DNA of 64,000 bases, taken from contig JAILQX010000029.1 of assembly GCA_024698705.1 (NCBI GenBank), positions 1 through 64,000 of the forward strand. The letters are read 5' to 3'. Numbering within the stretch: the stretch's first letter is position 1; the number at the start of each line of letters is the position of its first letter. Source of the DNA: Lachnospiraceae bacterium (GTDB taxonomy: Bacteria; Bacillota; Clostridia; Lachnospirales; Lachnospiraceae). Made by a program: the position numbers and the translations under genes. A model generated the notes under the pieces. That model did no database searches and had not been told where the DNA came from. It saw nothing but the letters and a program-made list of their open reading frames with translations. Below, piece by piece: positions 61,209 to 64,000 of the stretch.

Positions 61209-63893
61209 TCAGTCAAAAGAAAATCTGTTGTTTAACCTGTTCTGGAGTTTGTACAGGGTATTTAAGGCATCCAGGGGCGTCATAGAACTTATATCCAATG
61301 ATTTGAGTTCATTAAGGACATCCTCATCGCTCACGGTATCGAACAATGACATCTGTGCAAGATCCACTTCATCAAGATGTTCCACAGGCTTTGATCTTGT
61401 GCCGGATCCGCCCTTAACTTCGATCGACTGGATCTTTTCAAGTATATCATTGTCCACAAGCTGATTCAGTATCTCTTTGGCCCTGTCGATCACCATGTCC
61501 GGTACTCCGGCAAGCTTGGCTACCTGGATACCGTAGGATTTGTCGGCTCCGCCTTTTACTATCTTTCTCAAAAATACTATATTATCGCCCTGTTCCTTGA
61601 CGGCTATCGAGAAGTTCTTTACATTGCCGATCCTTCCCTCAAGCTCCGTCAGTTCATGATAATGCGTCGCAAATAATGTCTTTGCGCCGAGTATCTTTGT
61701 ATTTGCAATATGTTCGATCACTGCCCATGCTATAGAAAGACCGTCAAATGTAGATGTTCCCCTCCCTATCTCATCAAGGATGAGAAGGCTGTTGCTTGTG
61801 GCATTTCTTAAGATGTTGGACACCTCATTCATTTCCACCATGAATGTTGATTGTCCGCTCGCAAGATCATCACTCGCCCCGACTCTTGTAAATATCCTGT
61901 CACAGACACCGATATCCGCAGCCTGCGCCGGGACGAACGAGCCTATCTGCGCCATCAGTACAATAAGAGCCGTCTGTCGCATATATGTGGATTTACCTGC
62001 CATATTCGGACCCGTGATTATTGCTATCAGATTTTTGCCGTTATCAAGCAATGTATCATTGGGGATGAACAGATCCCCCGGTATCATCCTTTCAACGACG
62101 GGATGGCGTCCCTCGGTGATCTTTATGATACCTTTGGAGTTGAGTTTGGGACGTACGTAATTGTTACGTTCCGCAACAAGTGAAAGTGAGCACAACGCAT
62201 CCAGCGTGGCTACCGCCTTCGCGGTTGCCTGTATCCTGTCAATATTAGCAGCTATATGATCCCTTATATCACAGAACAGTTCATATTCGAGGTTTACCAG
62301 TCGTTCCTCACTGTTCAATATGATGTCCTCAAGTTCTTTAAGCTTTGCGGTCGAAAATCTCTCGGCATTTGTAAGCGTCTGCTTGCGTATGTAATCATCC
62401 GGTGTTTTATCGAGATTGCTGTTCGTGATCTCTATAAAATATCCGAATACATGATTGTATTTGATATGAAGGTTATTTATACCCGTTCTCTCTTTTTCGC
62501 TCGCCTCCAGATCGGCCAGCCATACCTTGCCTTCCTTTTTGGCAACCTTCAGTTTGTCGACATCCTCACTGTAACCGTCTTTAATGATATTGCCTTCCTT
62601 AAGGTTCATTGAAGGCTCATCAAGGATAGCAACGTCGATCAGTCCGCATATATCCTCAAGCCCATCTATCTGCCCTCCGATCGTCTTTAAGAGTTCACAG
62701 TCCAGTTCGGATGCGAGCATCTTTACATACGGTAATACTGCTAGTGAATTTTTGAGTGCTATCATGTCTATCGGCTTGATCGTCTTATAACTTACTTTTC
62801 CGATAAGCCTCTCAAGATCGTATACTGCATTAAGATATTCCCTGATCTCATCTCTCTCAACGGGATTTTTACACAGCATCTCGACACTGTCCAGCCTCAT
62901 GTTGATCTCCCCGATGTCAAGCAGGGGCGATTTAAGGTAATTGCCGAGCATACGTGATCCCATGGCTGTCTTTGTCTTGTCAAGCACCCATAAGAGGGAG
63001 CCTCTCCTTTGCTTATCCCTCATGGTCTCGGTGAGCTCAAGATTTCTTCTTGTCGAACTGTCTATCAGCATGTATCTGTCGTTAAGATACGGGATGATAT
63101 GCGTGAAATGAGAAAGATCAGACTTCTGCATTTCCGTAAGATATAAAAGCATTGCACCTGCAGCTGTCGTTCCGCAGAGAAAATCCTCGATACCGAGGCC
63201 CGAAATGCTGTTTACTTTAAAATGCGACGTAAGTGCCTTTTTGCATCTGTCATCGTCAAAATAATGCGGTAAAAGCGAAGTGATGATACATCCTATACGA
63301 TTTCTGATCTCTTCAAGATCTATGCCGCATACCATGAAAGCCTCATTGCATATGATCTCGCTGGGATTGAACTTATACAGTTCATCCATGAGGCTTTTGT
63401 TATCCGAAACCTCACTTAAAAGAAAGTCACCCGTAGTAACATCGGCAACGGATATACCGATCTTATCTCCCAGATGACATATGCTGATTATGTAGTTATT
63501 GCCGTTGTCTTCCAAAAGCGAAGTGCTCGTATTTGTACCCGGAGTAATAAACTGAGTGATCTCACGTTTCACGAGGCCTTTTGCGAGTTTCGGATCTTCT
63601 ACCTGATCGCAGATCGCCACCTTATAGCCTCTTTTTACAAGCTTATTGACATATCCGTCCACTGCATGAAAAGGAACGCCGCACATGGGCGCTCTTTCAT
63701 CCAAACCGCATTGTTTTCCCGTAAGAGTCAGTTCCAGTTCCTTTGAGCACAGTTCGGCATCTTCAAAGAATATCTCGAAAAAATCTCCCAGTCTGTATAA
63801 AAGTATGCAATCATTGCCGACTTCTGTTTTGGTTTTAAGATATTCACGCATCATGGGAGAAAGTTTTCCCTGATCGACTTCATTTAAATGCAT
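61209..63893 (-). CDS. mutS: DNA mismatch repair protein MutS
   Basis: 894 residues from ATG 63893 (GAGGTG five bases upstream; an in-frame TTG at 63926 would overlap the miaB stop). The mismatch-recognition Phe-x-Glu is in RLGDFFEIF; ATPase motifs are GPNMAGKST (Walker A), LLILDEIGRGTSTFDG (Walker B/signature) and FATHYHELTEL. It recognises mispairs and recruits MutL, encoded 15 bases downstream. Confidence 0.97.
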   Translation of the reverse strand: MHLNEVDQGKLSPMMREYLKTKTEVGNDCILLYRLGDFFEIFFEDAELCSKELELTLTGKQCGLDERAPMCGVPFHAVDGYVNKLVKRGYKVAICDQVEDPKLAKGLVKREITQFITPGTNTSTSLLEDNGNNYIISICHLGDKIGISVADVTTGDFLLSEVSDNKSLMDELYKFNPSEIICNEAFMVCGIDLEEIRNRIGCIITSLLPHYFDDDRCKKALTSHFKVNSISGLGIEDFLCGTTAAGAMLLYLTEMQKSDLSHFTHIIPYLNDRYMLIDSSTRRNLELTETMRDKQRRGSLLWVLDKTKTAMGSRMLGNYLKSPLLDIGEINMRLDSVEMLCKNPVERDEIREYLNAVYDLERLIGKVSYKTIKPIDMIALKNSLAVLPYVKMLASELDCELLKTIGGQIDGLEDICGLIDVAILDEPSMNLKEGNIIKDGYSEDVDKLKVAKKEGKVWLADLEASEKERTGINNLHIKYNHVFGYFIEITNSNLDKTPDDYIRKQTLTNAERFSTAKLKELEDIILNSEERLVNLEYELFCDIRDHIAANIDRIQATAKAVATLDALCSLSLVAERNNYVRPKLNSKGIIKITEGRHPVVERMIPGDLFIPNDTLLDNGKNLIAIITGPNMAGKSTYMRQTALIVLMAQIGSFVPAQAADIGVCDRIFTRVGASDDLASGQSTFMVEMNEVSNILRNATSNSLLILDEIGRGTSTFDGLSIAWAVIEHIANTKILGAKTLFATHYHELTELEGRIGNVKNFSIAVKEQGDNIVFLRKIVKGGADKSYGIQVAKLAGVPDMVIDRAKEILNQLVDNDILEKIQSIEVKGGSGTRSKPVEHLDEVDLAQMSLFDTVSDEDVLNELKSLDISSMTPLDALNTLYKLQNRLNNRFSFD

Positions 63894-63906
63894 TTGACAC
63901 CTCAGT

Positions 63907-64000
63907 TCATTGTACTGCTTCGGCAAAATAATAAAATCCCTTCGCTTCGGTAAGCTTTACTTTTACTATCCTGCCGATCATTGACTCATCTCCCGGGAAA
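63907..64000 (-). CDS. miaB: tRNA methylthiotransferase MiaB, C-terminal fragment
   Basis: The last 30 codons of a gene cut off by the window edge. The translation, including GRIVKVKLTEAKGFYYFAEAVQ then TGA, matches the TRAM domain end of MiaB (related enzymes read KVRITEAKTFYLFGE). Position just upstream of mutS supports miaB, which makes the 2-methylthio group on A37 after MiaA acts. Only the C-terminus can be assessed. Confidence 0.85.
   Translation of the reverse strand, partial: FPGDESMIGRIVKVKLTEAKGFYYFAEAVQ

Overview
The window looks like a chromosomal stretch from an anaerobic, low-to-moderate GC Firmicute of the class Clostridia, most like the family Lachnospiraceae (Butyrivibrio/Roseburia-type relatives). 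This is inferred from gene order and family flavour: rsfS-yqeK-nadD-yhbY-obg-rpmA-prp-rplU, TIGR03936/TIGR03960 beside RNase G, mreBCD-PBP2-minC-rodA-mgsA, miaB-mutS-mutL-miaA, an L27 that needs Prp processing, and a lexA/yneA-like pair. I see no sporulation genes, rRNA, tRNA, CRISPR array, prophage or insertion sequence. Nearly all of it is core chromosome.

Layout. 0-9.2 kb (+): recG, a DegV protein, a chemotaxis receptor, and a type IIA topoisomerase pair best read as topoisomerase IV. 9.2-16.5 kb (+): rsmD, coaD, a coiled-coil protein, an unusual membrane amidase, rsuA, a HAD phosphatase, a short-chain dehydrogenase, a two-TM protein, an RluA-type synthase and recU. 16.5-21.4 kb (+): a compact histidine operon with two fusions, HisZ-HisG and a HisF-like domain joined to HisIE. 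21.5-26.7 kb (mixed strands): lexA and a divergent SOS division inhibitor sharing several SOS boxes, membrane proteins, a TtcA-type enzyme and a tyrosine recombinase. From 26.7 kb to the end every gene is on the minus strand: a hybrid histidine kinase and lipid-kinase-like protein; the rsfS-obg-L27-Prp-L21 ribosome block; a DUF1189-like protein; RNase G and radical SAM genes; a transglutaminase/DUF58/MoxR block; a cytidylate-kinase-like protein, rluD, lspA, a degenerate AroB homologue, sepF, yggS and an HlyD-like protein; a small P-loop protein; a D,D-carboxypeptidase, mgsA, rodA, minC, PBP2 and mreDCB; and radC, miaA, mutL, mutS and the 3' end of miaB.

The main processes are DNA repair and topology (RecG, RecU, LexA, RadC, MutS/L, topo IV), translation and RNA modification (RsmD, three pseudouridine synthases, TtcA, MiaA/B, RsfS, Obg, L21, L27), and cell shape and division (MreBCD, PBP2, RodA, MinC, SepF, YneA-like, amidase).

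I found no wholly new multi-gene system. The most interesting signals are apparent pseudoenzymes and rewired components in ordinary loci. (1) A HisF-fold domain with both catalytic aspartates replaced (Tyr11, Lys130) is fused to HisIE. (2) A 3-dehydroquinate-synthase homologue without its zinc ligands sits between sepF and lspA. (3) A MinC lacks the MinD-contacting RSGQ motif in a locus where minD and minE are absent. (4) A DAG-kinase-family protein has GGSGT in place of GGDGT. (5) An amidase has no signal peptide but a C-terminal membrane anchor.
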